A DNA stretch of 64,000 bases, taken from Nymphaea colorata. Its lineage: Eukaryota > Streptophyta > Magnoliopsida > Nymphaeales > Nymphaeaceae. Position 1 is the stretch's first letter. Each line of letters starts with the position of its first letter. Shown here piece after piece: positions 24,281 through 35,304 of the stretch. Below the pieces are notes generated by a model, which made no database searches, was not told the DNA's origin, and was given only the letters and a program-made list of their open reading frames with translations. The position numbers were made by a program, and so were the translations under genes. The stretch covers positions 21,981,934 through 22,045,933 of the forward strand of contig NC_045138.2 of NCBI RefSeq assembly GCF_008831285.2, read 5' to 3'.

Positions 24281-24336
<56 letters not shown>
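24281..24336 (-). repeat. (GA)28 tract abutting the DnaJ start codon
   Basis: On the coding strand this is a pure GA repeat of 28 units that ends on the base directly before ATG at 24280. It is therefore part of the 5' leader or the core promoter. GA/TC repeats near plant start sites can be bound by BBR/BPC GAGA-binding factors. The length is likely to vary between individuals. Confidence 0.9.
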
Positions 24337-24339
<3 letters not shown>

Positions 24340-27300
24340 AGTTATGTCTGTGTCAGATGGAATCAGAGAACAGGGAAGGAGAGATCAGGAAATCGGTTGG
24401 GGAGCAGGTGAACAAAGAAGAGGAACCGCAGCCAGATGAAGGCAATAAAAAATCGACCCCGAAATGGGAGAGAAAAAGGAAAGGGAGATGAGTCAGATGA
24501 CTCAGGCGAGAAGGATCATCGAGCGCGGGGGCCGCCCCGCCTCTTTACCAGAGACGCGCTTTCATTTCAAAGTCAACAAGTGGCTGACGGCTGACCACCC
24601 CCTCCTATACGTCGGTCTCCTATTGTCGGTCTCCTATTGTCTCCGTCTGCTTTGATCCCCATAATTTAATACACACAAATCCAGGTTTCAATCCGAACAT
24701 ACTTTGACATTATATATATATATATATATACAATACATAATTTAACGTAACCAAGTGTCATCTGAAACCGCCATTTTTGTGTGTGTATATATGTAAACCG
24801 TAATATTTCAATATATATTTAGTGAATGAAAACTTACTATATGTGGTCCTTTAATCGTATTTTTTTGCTAAAATTGATATGTTAAAATTTGTGAGCCTTG
24901 AAGTCGCCAAAATAGCCACTTCTTAAATTTTGTACATATCGAATTGATATCGAATTGAGAGAGACTGAGAGAGAGAGAGAGGAAAGATGAAGAAAAATCA
25001 TATTGGGTCTTAACTTCCTTCCAATGAACAACAGCAACTCAATAGCAGGATCGAGAAGAGCAATGGCTTACACTCAAAGGAGAAGAAGATGAGCGAAAGT
25101 GCATGGGAACTTCTGATTAAGAATGAATTCGGCTTTTAGTTTATAATAACATGATTCAGATTCAGTTGTATATTTAAAAGTTGGATCAGGATTCGACTAT
25201 GACTATGAGTTTAAAAGTCTTCTCTTAATTAGATTCTAATTTGAAATTTAAATTTCAACTTTCAACATGATATAGACTCTTTTTTTATCTGCGTTCAAAG
25301 CCAAATATATGAACATTCAATAAATCACATATGGTATAAAGTGTTTTGAATCTGATCCATTGACAATCATAATTCTCTTGAGAAGAAAGAAAGTAAACTT
25401 TCCCTTACTAAACAATGTAAGCAAATAACATAATAAAAAATCAAAAGATCTTAACTTTACTGAATTGGCATTAATCTAACATTAAAAAAAAGGTTATATA
25501 GATCAAAACTTTTACTTCTTCACCCTCAACACAAAACGCGTGATCATCCACTTGAACGCAAAAACTCTGCGCATCATATCCCATGTGTAGTCGACCAAGA
25601 CCACGTTCAAGCTTTCTCCGGTATGGTGGAAACGCGCACTTCGAAAGCCTTCGTTCCGAGGCCCATGTGCACTGACGTCTGCCACCGGAGACAAAGTCCG
25701 ACCGCCAAATAAGGCTGATAACGTCAGGTGGATCTTTACCGATGACCCCACCTTCCTCCCCTTCCTTTTTCCCCCTTCTTTATCCCACGCGCTGTCCTCT
25801 TCTCTCCGGCGCTTTCCCGCCGGCCGGCGACAGCGGAGTTGCAGATAAGAGCTTTACAACTGAAAAGGCAGATGGCGGCCATAAACAATCAGCACTAACT
25901 GTAACAGTAAAGAAATATTGTAGTCATCTCTTCTGTCTCGAAGCGTTGGTGGGTGATGAAAGATCAGTTGGACTTAAAAGCCTTCCAGTTGAAGAAAAGA
26001 GATCAATGCCGGTGGGTCTCAGCATCGTATGAACATAATCCGGCAGGGGTCCACCGACTTCCTCCGAGCTGAATCATGCGGACGTAGACGTAGGGTCGCA
26101 GAATCGAATTGGTCCCTATGCTTTGTCATCCCTGAGTGTATATATATATATATATATATGTGTGTGTTCTATCAACGCGTAGAAGATCTCAAAACATGTT
26201 TTGTGAATCGAGAAAATAGGCACAGAAGGAAAAGAGGTAGTGGTCTCTCTCACAGTGGAATGCTCACTCCTAAAAAAAACAAGACTATTCAAATTAATAT
26301 ATAAACATTTTATTATGCTCATAAATGCTAATGTAGTGTGAATCATGTTTTAGTTTAAGTTATTTTTGTGAAAAATTTACTGTTTTGACGCTACCGTTCA
26401 AGTTTTATCATTAAAAAACATTGTTAAAGTTAAGAATAACTAATTATACATATTTCTCATCAAATCACTCTTAAAATAAATTCTGTAAGGTTAGCTTACA
26501 AAAGTAGCACTTTAATAATAACTTTTTAGTGGGTCTGGTTTTTGTTTCTTACCAAAGTAGTTTGGTGTTTGCCAATAAAAAAGTTAGTCTTTATGCGAAT
26601 ATGTAAAGTGTGTTGGCATGTGCCTCTTACCTTGCATGTACTTGCCCATTGATTCGGTCCCCAAATAAAAATGTGAATTGTTCTGAAATTTTTGGAGAAT
26701 TGTATCTTATTTTCTTTGAAATCATAGAAGTATCAGCATTTTTTTGCTTAGTGCAAACTCCTTGTTAATATAAGCAAGTAAATGCAAAATGTTTAAATAT
26801 GAGTATGTTTTTATTATTCTTTTTCAGTTGAACAAAAAAATTACAACCCACATTCAAAAAAGAGGGCCTATAAGTCCCCTTCCCCCCTCTTCATATCTCT
26901 TAAATCTAGGGTTGTTTGGGTGTTTTGGGTAAAATAAATGCACCTTCGCAACCTTTTCATAAGGTATAGAAAAATAATGCTTATAAGAATTGAACTGATA
27001 AAATATGTATCACTAATGTGTCGTTAGTCTGACCAGCTACCCTAAGCCCTTTGAGCGTCAAATGTCTATATGACATATTTATGAGTTGCGTTTTTTTCCT
27101 CTTCCAAAACCAGTTTGTTTTGAATGTTATGACCTAATACAAACTTGTTAGTAAATGAAAACATTGTTTCTAAACCTAATAAAGAAAATTCTTGTAAGTT
27201 ATTGTTTTGTTTGCCAACATGATCAACTTTTCCTTACAAGTCCTATTTTGTAATTTCAAAAGAAAACGATCATCCATTTTGAAAACTCAGCGTAGAATTT

Positions 27301-27455
27301 TATTCAAGAGATTGAAGATAGACAGGCAACATGTGGATGTTGTACTAAAATTCTGTTTTTCTTCCAAACTTGCACATGCTTGCAATATATGATTTGTTAA
27401 ACGTACCAACTATTGACCACATATGGTGTTCTTCTAGTTTCAAATAATTTCTTTA
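24337..27455. other. Intergenic region upstream of DnaJ
   Basis: The first few hundred bases should include the DnaJ promoter. Near 25512-26100 a GC-richer block has open frames on both strands, including one of 96 codons (25742-26032, +) with Pro/Ser-rich N-terminal sequence. None resembles a protein I know. AT microsatellites occur near 24713 and 26141. No gene is supported. Confidence 0.45.
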
Positions 27456-27712
27456 AGGGGCCGTTTGATTACTTTATAATAGAAATCCATTGATCAGATG
27501 TGGATGATATAGTAAAGGATTCATGGTAAAGTTCATTGTTCATGAAACTAAAGATGCTAAGCCAAACCTAAGATCCATACTTAATATCATTATTTTACTT
27601 TTTTTGCATTGAAAAAAAAATTCGATTTAAAATCAAATGAGAGAGATCGGATCTTAAATCCATAATTTTCAAATCTGGGGATCTCAAATGAATCGGAGAC
27701 TATCAAACAACC
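27456..27712. repeat. MITE-like element with GTTTGAT ends
   Basis: The left side reads ggggccgtttgat and the right side atcaaacaaccc, giving an inverted terminal pair about 255 bases apart around AT-rich sequence. This is common for small non-autonomous DNA elements in plants. No target duplication was fixed. Confidence 0.45.
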
Positions 27713-27914
27713 CAAGGTTTTGAGTCATTGATTTTAAAATTTTTTAGTAAACCTACAACAACCATCTACGCCAACTGGGTGGTCTGGGTGGTTTGAGTTG
27801 GATATTCCTCAAAGGCATCACTGATTTTGCCAAGAGAATCTTGAAGGACAGATTTATTGGCCTTATGCATACCCTAGGTACAACCAATTCATTTGAGTTT
27901 TGGAAAAAGCAAAA

Positions 27915-28260
27915 GTAGGCCTGGGCATTGGGTCGGGCCGGACCTGACCAGAGTCTGGTTCGGGCCGGTTGGACATCCAAAAATGGAGTTTAGGCTTGGT
28001 TCGATACCTAACATTCGAGTTCGGACCGATCCCGGTTAAAATAAAAAATATTTTTTAAATATAAATTATTTTTAAGATAATAATAATATATATATGTATA
28101 TATCATTATTAAATAAAAATAAATTGAATAGGCTCCCATTGAACCGGCCCAATACTTTATCAGGACAGCTCGAATTGAATTTTTCGGGCCCAAACTCAAA
28201 TCCGATTTGAATCGGGTATCATGTACCCATCAAGTGCTTCCCGATACCCAAACCTAAGCA
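27915..28260. repeat. GGGTCGGGCCGG-type repeat with AT-rich core
   Basis: Left arm has gggtcgggccggacc and ggttcgggccgg. The right arm has gaaccggccca, ttttcgggccca and atcgggtatcatgtaccc. The core (28040-28130) is nearly all A/T. The layout matches that at the very start of the window. The element class is unknown. Confidence 0.4.
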
Positions 28261-29124
28261 CAAGGGTATAAGTAGGTATAAGTAGACAAAGGCAAAGGCC
28301 AAAAAAATGCTTGAGACGTCATCATATTTTTTAAAACCATTAAAAGACATTGAAATGCCATATATTTATGTATAAGATACAACAAGCTGCGTTCAAGCGT
28401 ACCCAAAGTTGATTAATTTATATGGCTTGAAGGGTTAGATTGCACCTTCATCTTACCACTACCGTGTTGCTTTGGAAAATTGAAATAATGCACCCACCAA
28501 CCTGACCATATGTTCATTAAATACAATATATTCATGCACTACCTGTTTAGACAAACTTAAAACTTTAGATGTAATTGGTAAAATAATTTTCAAATACTTT
28601 GGCTACCCAGTTAACTCGTCGGGATGACACTTGACAGTTCTTAGGTTGGTCTTTTTGACACATTCTTTGTGGTTGGTAGGGTTCATACGTCAATCAATGT
28701 GACTTTTTCGCCAGTCTTGTCACATCCTTTGAGTGATAAACTATTGGTTTTTATATTCAAGTCCAAGTTCTTACTTGGACAGAACACCTTTTTTTTTTTT
28801 CTTTTTCCTTTTATAATTGTGTTTTCTATGATATGTTTACAATATATATTGGATTGAAGATGGAAGATTCATCCCACCAAGAAAGCAAAGGCATAAAAGA
28901 GATGTGAACAAATTAGCAATGGTTTTCAAAGAAATATTTATTATTTATATCAAAACATAAGAGGCGTTAAGAGGTTCAATAACAACAATATTTAAAATAA
29001 AAAGTTATTGATTTTGGAGAGGCTTAGCACAACGGTTGGGATAGGTGTTGGTAGACAGTCGGTTCGTATTTTGAAATTACCTAACACCAATTTTTTGTGC
29101 TACAAAAGAAGGGACCAATATCTT

Positions 29125-29521
29125 GAACCAAAACACCATCGGATTTCAAAGTGGCGCGATCCAATTCAAAAATTTTACCCAATTGGACACGTCTAGCATA
29201 TTTTTTACAATAGCAGGATCATTATAACTGACTCCATCGAGTTCACCACCATAGAACTCAACAGTTACACCCACTTGTTCGACACTATACTTTGATTCTG
29301 CGCTTCTAAAAGGAACATCAGCTCTCCATCTACCAAAACTACTAGAAATTCTTTCAAAGAAGGTAGGCATACGATGTACAAAATGTTCATGCCCCTCTTT
29401 ATCTCTAAAGACAGGGTGTCCTAACCACCCAACAACTATTCCATCCCCATTGTCCATTGAGCCGGCTCTGAACAATCCTCCTTTCACTGGATTATGTTAC
29501 TGATATAATCATAAAAAGCTA
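29125..29521 (-). pseudogene. psbB: Nuclear plastid DNA insertion: psbB (CP47) fragment
   Basis: On the minus strand the sequence encodes a degraded piece of photosystem II CP47. Recognisable runs are [61 protein letters not shown] and [13 protein letters not shown]. An altered stretch with frameshifts lies in the middle. psbB is a plastid gene, so this is a fragment of chloroplast DNA moved into the nucleus (a NUPT). Similarity stops abruptly near 29125 and 29521. It cannot make CP47. Confidence 0.85.
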
Positions 29522-29829
29522 GTTTGTAGGTGAGCAGCAGTCCTGAACCCTCGGGGATGAGGAGAAGCATCGTGTTTGGGAGGACAGGGAGGAAGGGTGG
29601 GCCTTCATTCAAGGCCCTCCAAGGTCCGACTTTCTTCCAGGGTAAAATTACCCTCACCCATTCAATTCAGCATGATAAATTTCCTTGTATTCGATTTGAA
29701 AATCAAAAATCGTATAAAAACGACAAGTTTTTTCCCCTGCTTCACAGTAAAATCGTTGTGCATCAAAAGGGGGCCTCAGAGATAAAATTTCCTCGTTACG
29801 AAATAAAAATTATTAGAAAAGCCCCCACA
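29522..29829. other. Short spacer between NUPT and Ty3 element
   Basis: A 100-codon plus-strand open frame (29530-29832) runs here, but I do not recognise its product. It stops within the target duplication of the retrotransposon. Probably non-coding. Confidence 0.4.
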
Positions 29830-29834
29830 TAGAG
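29830..29834. repeat. Target site duplication, left copy (TAGAG)
   Basis: The five bases tagag directly precede the LTR end tgtcac. The same five bases follow the other LTR at 35300-35304. A 5-bp duplication is standard for Ty3/Gypsy integrases. Confidence 0.92.
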
Positions 29835-30240
29835 TGTCACGGGCTGACAACTTCGGCCCGTGCGGCGCGGCAAGAACCTGATTGCCGCAAGCCTTCAAAC
29901 CACCGAACGGGGCGCAAAAGTAGTTTGAGAAAACAAGTGTATAAAGAATGCTTGTGAATAAAGAAATCTCGCAATGTATACGCTTGGAAAATTAGTACAT
30001 CACGAGAAAGATAAGTAAGGAGAATGATCTCGAATTTACTTATGTAGGATGGCCGAGGCCGCTTACAGGATTCCCATGTCGACCACCCAAAACAAGAAAT
30101 CCCAATACTTGACACTTAGACCGGTGGGAGGGTACTCCCTTACAAGTAAACATGCATAAGCAAATGACTCAACATAAGCAAAGGAAGCACAATGCAAAAC
30201 AAAGCAAAGGACTGTACAGACTCCCAGACACAGGAGAACA
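29835..30240 (-). repeat. 3' LTR of the Ty3/Gypsy element
   Basis: This 406-bp terminal repeat is nearly identical to 34896-35299. On the element's strand it begins TGTTCTCCTGTGTC and ends CCCGTGACA. It adjoins the polypurine tract at 30241. Confidence 0.96.
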
Positions 30241-30253
30241 GGCTCCCCCCTTC
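30241..30253 (-). other. Polypurine tract
   Basis: On the element's strand this reads GAAGGGGGGAGCC and directly precedes the 3' LTR. It is the expected priming site for plus-strand DNA synthesis. Confidence 0.85.
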
Positions 30254-30256
30254 AAG

Positions 30257-31986
30257 TTATGCGCCGTCCTTGGCACCAGCAGTTTCATGATAGGCTTTGA
30301 CTTCCAGCGGGTAGCGCTGCTTCATGCGGAATGCATACTCCCAGGTGGGGTTGTGTTCGCCTATCCACTTCACTTGGTACTTCTTCGGCTCCCCCAAATA
30401 GTTTGTCTTGTGCCGAAGAATCTCTTCCATCTGACGGCCCGCCGCTCGCTTGGTCGGCGGGGCTCGCTGCAGGATCGGGTCTCGTTCTGGAACGCTTCGC
30501 TCGGAGTCTTCCTCATCGACATAGAAGGGCTTCAGGTTACAAACATGGAACACTGAATGCACCTTAAAGTCTGACGGCAAGTCTAGCTTGTAGGCTAGCT
30601 TTCCGATTCTCTTCAGCACTGTGAAGGGTCCCTCATACTTGCGGATCAATGACTTGTGTCGACCACGGAAAATGCCTGTGCGATCAGAATAGAGCTTTAC
30701 GAGGACTTGATCACCCACTCGGAATTCCATTGGTCTTCGATTCTGATCTACAAACTTTTTCATCTTTTTGGCGGCCTTGTGTAAGAACACCTTAGCCATA
30801 TCCGTCTGTTCCTACCAATCGCGAATGAACTGGTAGGCAAAAGTGGGTCTTCCCTTTTCTTGGGCTGCAATGGTATGCGGCATCAACGGTTGTTGTCCAT
30901 TGGCTATTTCAAATGGACTATGTCCAGAAGACTCGCTCTTCTGCAAATTGTAGCAAAATTGAGCTACATCCAACAATTTCACCTAATCCTTTTGATTTGC
31001 ACTGACATAGTGTCGAAGGTATTGTTCCAACAATCCGTTGATTCGTTCAGTTTGGCCGTCCGTTTGAGGATGGAAACTTGTTGAGAATAATAAATCTGAA
31101 CCCAACGAAATACTTTGCGCCAAAATTTCCCTGTGAAGCGAGCGTCCCGATCACTGACAATGCTTTTCGGCACGCCCAAATGCTTGACAATATGCTTCAC
31201 GAACAACTCGGCCGTCTTTTCCGCGGGACATTCTTTAGAGGCTGGGATGAAGGTGGCATACTTTGAAAATCTATCCACAACCACAAGGATGGAGCTGAAA
31301 CCGTCAACTTTGGGCAAGCTGACGATGAAGTCCATGGAGAGGCATTCCCAAGGACGGTCTGGAATAGGAAGAGGCTCCAGGAGACCGGCAGGCTTCTGAT
31401 TTATTCCCTTGTCCTGCTGACAGATCAAGCATGTTTTCACATATGCTTCAACGTCGTCGCACATTTGTGGTGCCAGTGTCCGCTCCTGGCCAGGATGGCC
31501 AGCCCACAACGAGTCATGACACTCCTTCAGCAACTCTCGTCGGAGATTGCCCCATCTAGGCACGAACACTCGTCCGCCCTTTGCCATCAAAAGTCCATCT
31601 TGTAGCCAGAATCGTCGCGTCTTTCCCGCCTCCGTTGTTTCGACCAAGTGCTTGGCCACTGGGTCCTGCTTCATGCCTTCTCGAATCCGCCCGAGAAGAG
31701 CACCATCGAGTTGCGCTTCGGATGATGCTGTCCGGGTAACTGCCAACTCCGCCTTCCGACTCAGTGCATCGGCTACGACGTTTGTCTTCCCTGCCTTGTA
31801 TTTCAAGGCAAAATCGAATTCTGCAAGGAATTCCTGCCATCGAGCTTGCTTCGGACTCAACTTCTTTTGAGTCTGGAAGTAGCTTGTAGCTACATTATCA
31901 GTCTTTACCACGAATTGGGACCCCAATAAGTAATGCCTCAATGTGCGAAGACAATGAATAATGACCGTCATTTCCCTTTCATGCAC
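30257..31986 (-). pseudogene. RNase H end, integrase and chromodomain of the Ty3 element, frameshifted
   Basis: The upper part (31986-31090) carries the end of RNase H (DNVATSYFQTQKKLSPKQAR), the integrase zinc-binding His/Cys region (HPGQERTLAPQMCDDVEAYV and CLICQQDK) and the integrase core with its first two Asp blocks (SMDFIVSLPKVDGFSSILVV and [11 protein letters not shown]). A frameshift near 31090 disrupts the block that should hold the catalytic Glu, and a stop lies near 30980. The lower part (30799-30257) is open and ends in a chromodomain-like segment (YQVKWIGEHNPTWEYA), which in chromoviruses directs insertion to marked chromatin. Confidence 0.92.
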
Positions 31987-32009
31987 GGAGTACCGTCGCT
32001 CCGCGTCTT

Positions 32010-34127
32010 TCAGCTTTCGACTCTCATAGGCAACTGGATGACCTTCCTCAAAACTCCGCCAATGGCAAAATCTGATGCATCCGTGTGGATTTCAAATTTC
32101 CTTGTGTGGTCGGGCAACCTGAGCACAGGTTCCTGCGTCAGGGCCCTCTTCAACTTGTCGAATGCATCTTCTTTGAGCTCTTCCCAAGCCCAAGTTCGGT
32201 TTTTCTTCAACAAATCAGTGAGAGGCGCAGTTATCAAAGAATACTCCTCAATGAATCGTCGACAGTAATTCGTCAAACCGAGAAAAGAACGTAGTTCCGG
32301 TACATTGGTTGGCGGTTTCCAGTCTCGAATTGCCCTCACCTTTTCTGTGTCCATTCGCAGCTGACCTTTTCCCACAATGTGACCGAGAAAACTGATTTTC
32401 GATTGGCCGAATAGACACTTTTCGCGCTTCACATAGAGTTCGTTTTCCTTCAATACCTTGAACACTGTTCGCAAGTGTTCCACATGGTCCCTCATGGAGC
32501 TGGTGTATACTACAATGTCATCAAGATAGACTACCACGAACTTATCTAAGTACGGATAGAATATCTTATTCATTAGAGTCGAAAAAGTGGTTGGGGCATT
32601 CGTCAACCCGAACGGCATTACCAAGAATTCAAAGGCACTGTAACGAGTGATGCAAGTGGTCTTTGGCTCGTCGTCATCAACAATCCGAACTTGCCAATAT
32701 CCTGATCTGAGGTCTAACTTGGAAAACACTTGAGTTTTGCCTAGTTGATCAAACAGATCTGCGATCAAAGGTAAGGGGTACTTGTTCTTCACTGTTACCT
32801 TGTTCAACGCTCGATAATCCACACATAGCCTTTTGGAGCCGTCATGCTTCGCTTGGAATAACACTAGTGCACCAAAAGGAGCTTTGGAGGATCTGATTAT
32901 ACTTCCAGCTAGCATCTCGTCCAACTGTCGCCGAAGTTCTCTTAATTCTGCAGGGGCCATTCGATATGGTGCCATTGCTGGGGGTTTGGCACCAGGAAGG
33001 AGTTCGATGGCATGATCCACCTCACGTCGAAGTGGCAGCCGTCTAAGGAGCTCCGCAGGCATTGTTCCTGCGAATTCCGCTAAGACAGGCGCAAGCGCCT
33101 CTGGAACCAAACCAGGGGAGTCATTAGTCACTTCCCTAATTGCCACCAAGTACGTCTCTTCGCCGTGCTTGAGACCGTTCTTCAACTGAAGGGCAGATAT
33201 CATTGCGGCTTTGCCCTTATCCCTCTTTATCGATGTTACTGGAACCATACAAGGGGACTTCTCATCCATAATACTGATACTGTGTAGGTGCAGCATTGAG
33301 ACCATTTTCGCAGTACTGAGGAGCTCCATGCCTAGAATCATCCGGAAATCATCCATCGGGACCACCGAGAAGTTGGCCCTTCCTAACCAACTCTCAATCT
33401 TCACAACCGCATTCCGGGCCACTCCGTGGATGGTTTTGGCCTCTGAGTTCACCGCCTTCATGCGTAACTCTCCCCTCTCAAGGGTTAGGCCTAGTCTCCT
33501 CGCCTCCTCAACTGAGACAAAGTTATGTGTGGCTCCCGTGTCTACCATAGCTAGGGTAGACCTTCCATTTACCAGGATTTCCAAATACATGAGGTCGTTA
33601 AAAGGTGTCGCTGTCACCTTCACTTTTTCCTTCCTTTTTATGGTGTTCAGAAGATGAAGTGCACCCATCTTTGATCCTTCCCCTTCTTCACCTTGTACCG
33701 CATTAGCAGATTGCCTTGAAGAGCTTGCTTGATTGTCCCTGTTTACACGCTTTGGACATTGCCTTCCTAAGTGATTGCCATCACAAAACCAACATTTCAA
33801 CACTCTATTCTGAGAGTTGTCGTTTCTGCGAAAGAAAGTTCTTCTTTCGACTTGGCGCTGAGTTGATGGTTCATCTTTCTGTTCCCTTCGATCATCTTTC
33901 TTTCTTCCATGGTCAGGCTTCCTTGACGACTTGAAGGCATTAGTGTAGCTCTTGCGCTGAGTATCAGCCAAACGTTCTGCTACCACATAAGCATCCTCCA
34001 AAGTCTCCGGATTACTCCTTTCCACTTCGGATTGTGCCCACGACTGAAGTCCCAAAATAAACCAGTTCAATTTATCTTGTTCTTGCATATCTGGCACATC
34101 TAACATCAGCCTTTGATAGGCCCTCAC
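32010..34127 (-). pseudogene. Gag end, protease, reverse transcriptase and RNase H start of the Ty3 element
   Basis: This long open stretch of 705 codons starts downstream of the gag stop. It holds a zinc knuckle ([14 protein letters not shown]), an aspartic protease site (VDTGATHNF), reverse transcriptase with its YLDD catalytic box at about 32519-32530, and the first RNase H block ([13 protein letters not shown]). A small deletion near 32050 then shifts the frame, and the stretch ends at 32010 without the rest of RNase H. The order protease, reverse transcriptase, RNase H, integrase is that of Ty3/Gypsy and not Copia. Confidence 0.95.
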
Positions 34128-34136
34128 GTAATCTCG

Positions 34137-34880
34137 CTAGGATCCGGTATGTTTCAATTCACCAACCATCCGATAGGCATGGCGTGTCGCATTCGGGGGC
34201 ATGAAGTAAGTTCTTAACTCTCGCTGAAAATCATCGAAAGTGTCTATTGTGCAGATCCCCTTTTGAATGTCGAGCATTTTCCTTCTCCACCATGCCACAG
34301 CATCGCCCTCTAGCAACATAGTTGCAGTCTTGACTTGAAGGTCGTCCCCCATAACGCCTTGCAAGTCCAGGTAATACTCCACTTGGAATAAAAAGTTGTC
34401 GATCACTCGACTATCCTGAGTTCCATTGTATTTAGCTGGTCTCTGAACGTCGACCCTTGTTGGTCGATCGTCACCTCCACCTACAGAAATTTGTCGCTGT
34501 AGTGTGCGGTTCTTTACCTGAAGTTCCTTGACTTCAGTCTGTAACGCGGTCACTATGTCAGTTAGTGCCCGATTCATGGCCACTAGGTCGGTCATTTGTT
34601 CCCGTAGTACCTTTTTCTCATCCTTCATTTCTCCGAAGGACTCAGCTGCATTACCCAACGCTTCTTCATGAGTAGTTACGTCGGTAGCCAGCTTGTTCAC
34701 CATCTCGGTCAGGTCTTCCTGACCCTGGGATGCACTCATCTCGTCAGAATGGGCTACCCGCTTGCCCTTGGCACTTCGCAGATTGTATTGAGTCGCTAGG
34801 GCTTCTTCCTCTTCGATCAACGATCGTCGGCGTGTAGTTCTACACTGACTATCCAACCGCTTCCCCAGATTGCTGAACCT
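34137..34880 (-). pseudogene. Gag N-terminal part of the Ty3 element, ended by a stop
   Basis: The frame contains a coiled-coil-like region (AESFGEMKDEKKVLREQMTD and neighbours) and the retrotransposon gag core (FLFQVEYYLDLQGV, AVAWWRRKMLDIQ, FDDFQRELRTYF). An in-frame TAG at 34137-34139 interrupts gag, and the same frame continues past it into the next open stretch. The stop is therefore a point change and not the natural end of gag. Confidence 0.9.
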
Positions 34881-34893
34881 GGCTCTGATACCA
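34881..34893 (-). other. Primer binding site, initiator Met tRNA
   Basis: On the element's strand this reads TGGTATCAGAGCC, two bases after the 5' LTR ends. It is complementary to the 3' end of plant initiator Met tRNA, the usual primer for reverse transcription in such elements. Confidence 0.93.
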
Positions 34894-34895
34894 GT

Positions 34896-35299
34896 TGTCA
34901 CGGGCTGACAACTTCGGCCCGTGCGGCGCAGCAAGAACCTGATTGCCGCAAGCCTTCAAACCACCGAACGGGACGCAAAAGTAGTTTGAGAAAACAAGTG
35001 TATAAAGAATGCTTGTGAATAAAGAAATCTCGCAATGTATTCGCTTGAAAATTTAATACATCACGAGAAAGATAAGTAAAGAGAATGCTCGACTTTACTT
35101 ATGTAGGATGGCCGAGGCCGCTTACAGGATTCTCATGTCGACCACCGAAAACAAGAAATCCCAATACTTGACACTTAGACCGGTGGGAGGGTACTCCCTT
35201 ACAAGTAAACATGCATAAGCAAATGACTCAACATAAGCAAAGGAAGCACAATGCAAAACAAAGCAAAGGACTGTACAGACTCCCAGACACAAGGAAACA
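34896..35299 (-). repeat. 5' LTR of the Ty3/Gypsy element
   Basis: A 404-bp terminal repeat, about 97 percent identical by eye to 29835-30240. As the upstream LTR on the minus strand it should hold the element's promoter. Confidence 0.96.
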
Positions 35300-35304
35300 T
35301 AGAG
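35300..35304. repeat. Target site duplication, right copy (TAGAG)
   Basis: The five bases tagag follow the outer end of the 5' LTR and match 29830-29834. Confidence 0.92.

Larger units (their letters stand above)
29835..35299 (-). mobile_element. Ty3/Gypsy chromovirus LTR retrotransposon, full length but broken
   Basis: The element is about 5.47 kb and lies on the minus strand. It has two LTRs (about 405 bp, starting TG and ending CA), a primer binding site, a polypurine tract and a 5-bp target duplication. Internal order on the minus strand is gag, protease, reverse transcriptase, RNase H, integrase and a C-terminal chromodomain, which places it in the chromovirus branch of Ty3/Gypsy. By eye the LTRs differ by about a dozen substitutions and one 2-base indel, so insertion is fairly recent but not current. 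Coding capacity is broken by a TAG in gag (34137-34139), a frameshift in RNase H (about 32050), another in integrase (about 31090) and further stops near 30980. It could move only with proteins supplied by a relative. Confidence 0.97.

Noticed and set aside
29008-29070. Possible tRNA-like SINE next to the psbB fragment
   Set aside because: A ggttcg word and an A-box-like word are present, but no tail, length or target duplication supports a SINE.
31547-33657. Plus-strand frames up to 148 codons inside the Ty3 element
   Set aside because: They are antisense to the polyprotein and show no similarity of their own.
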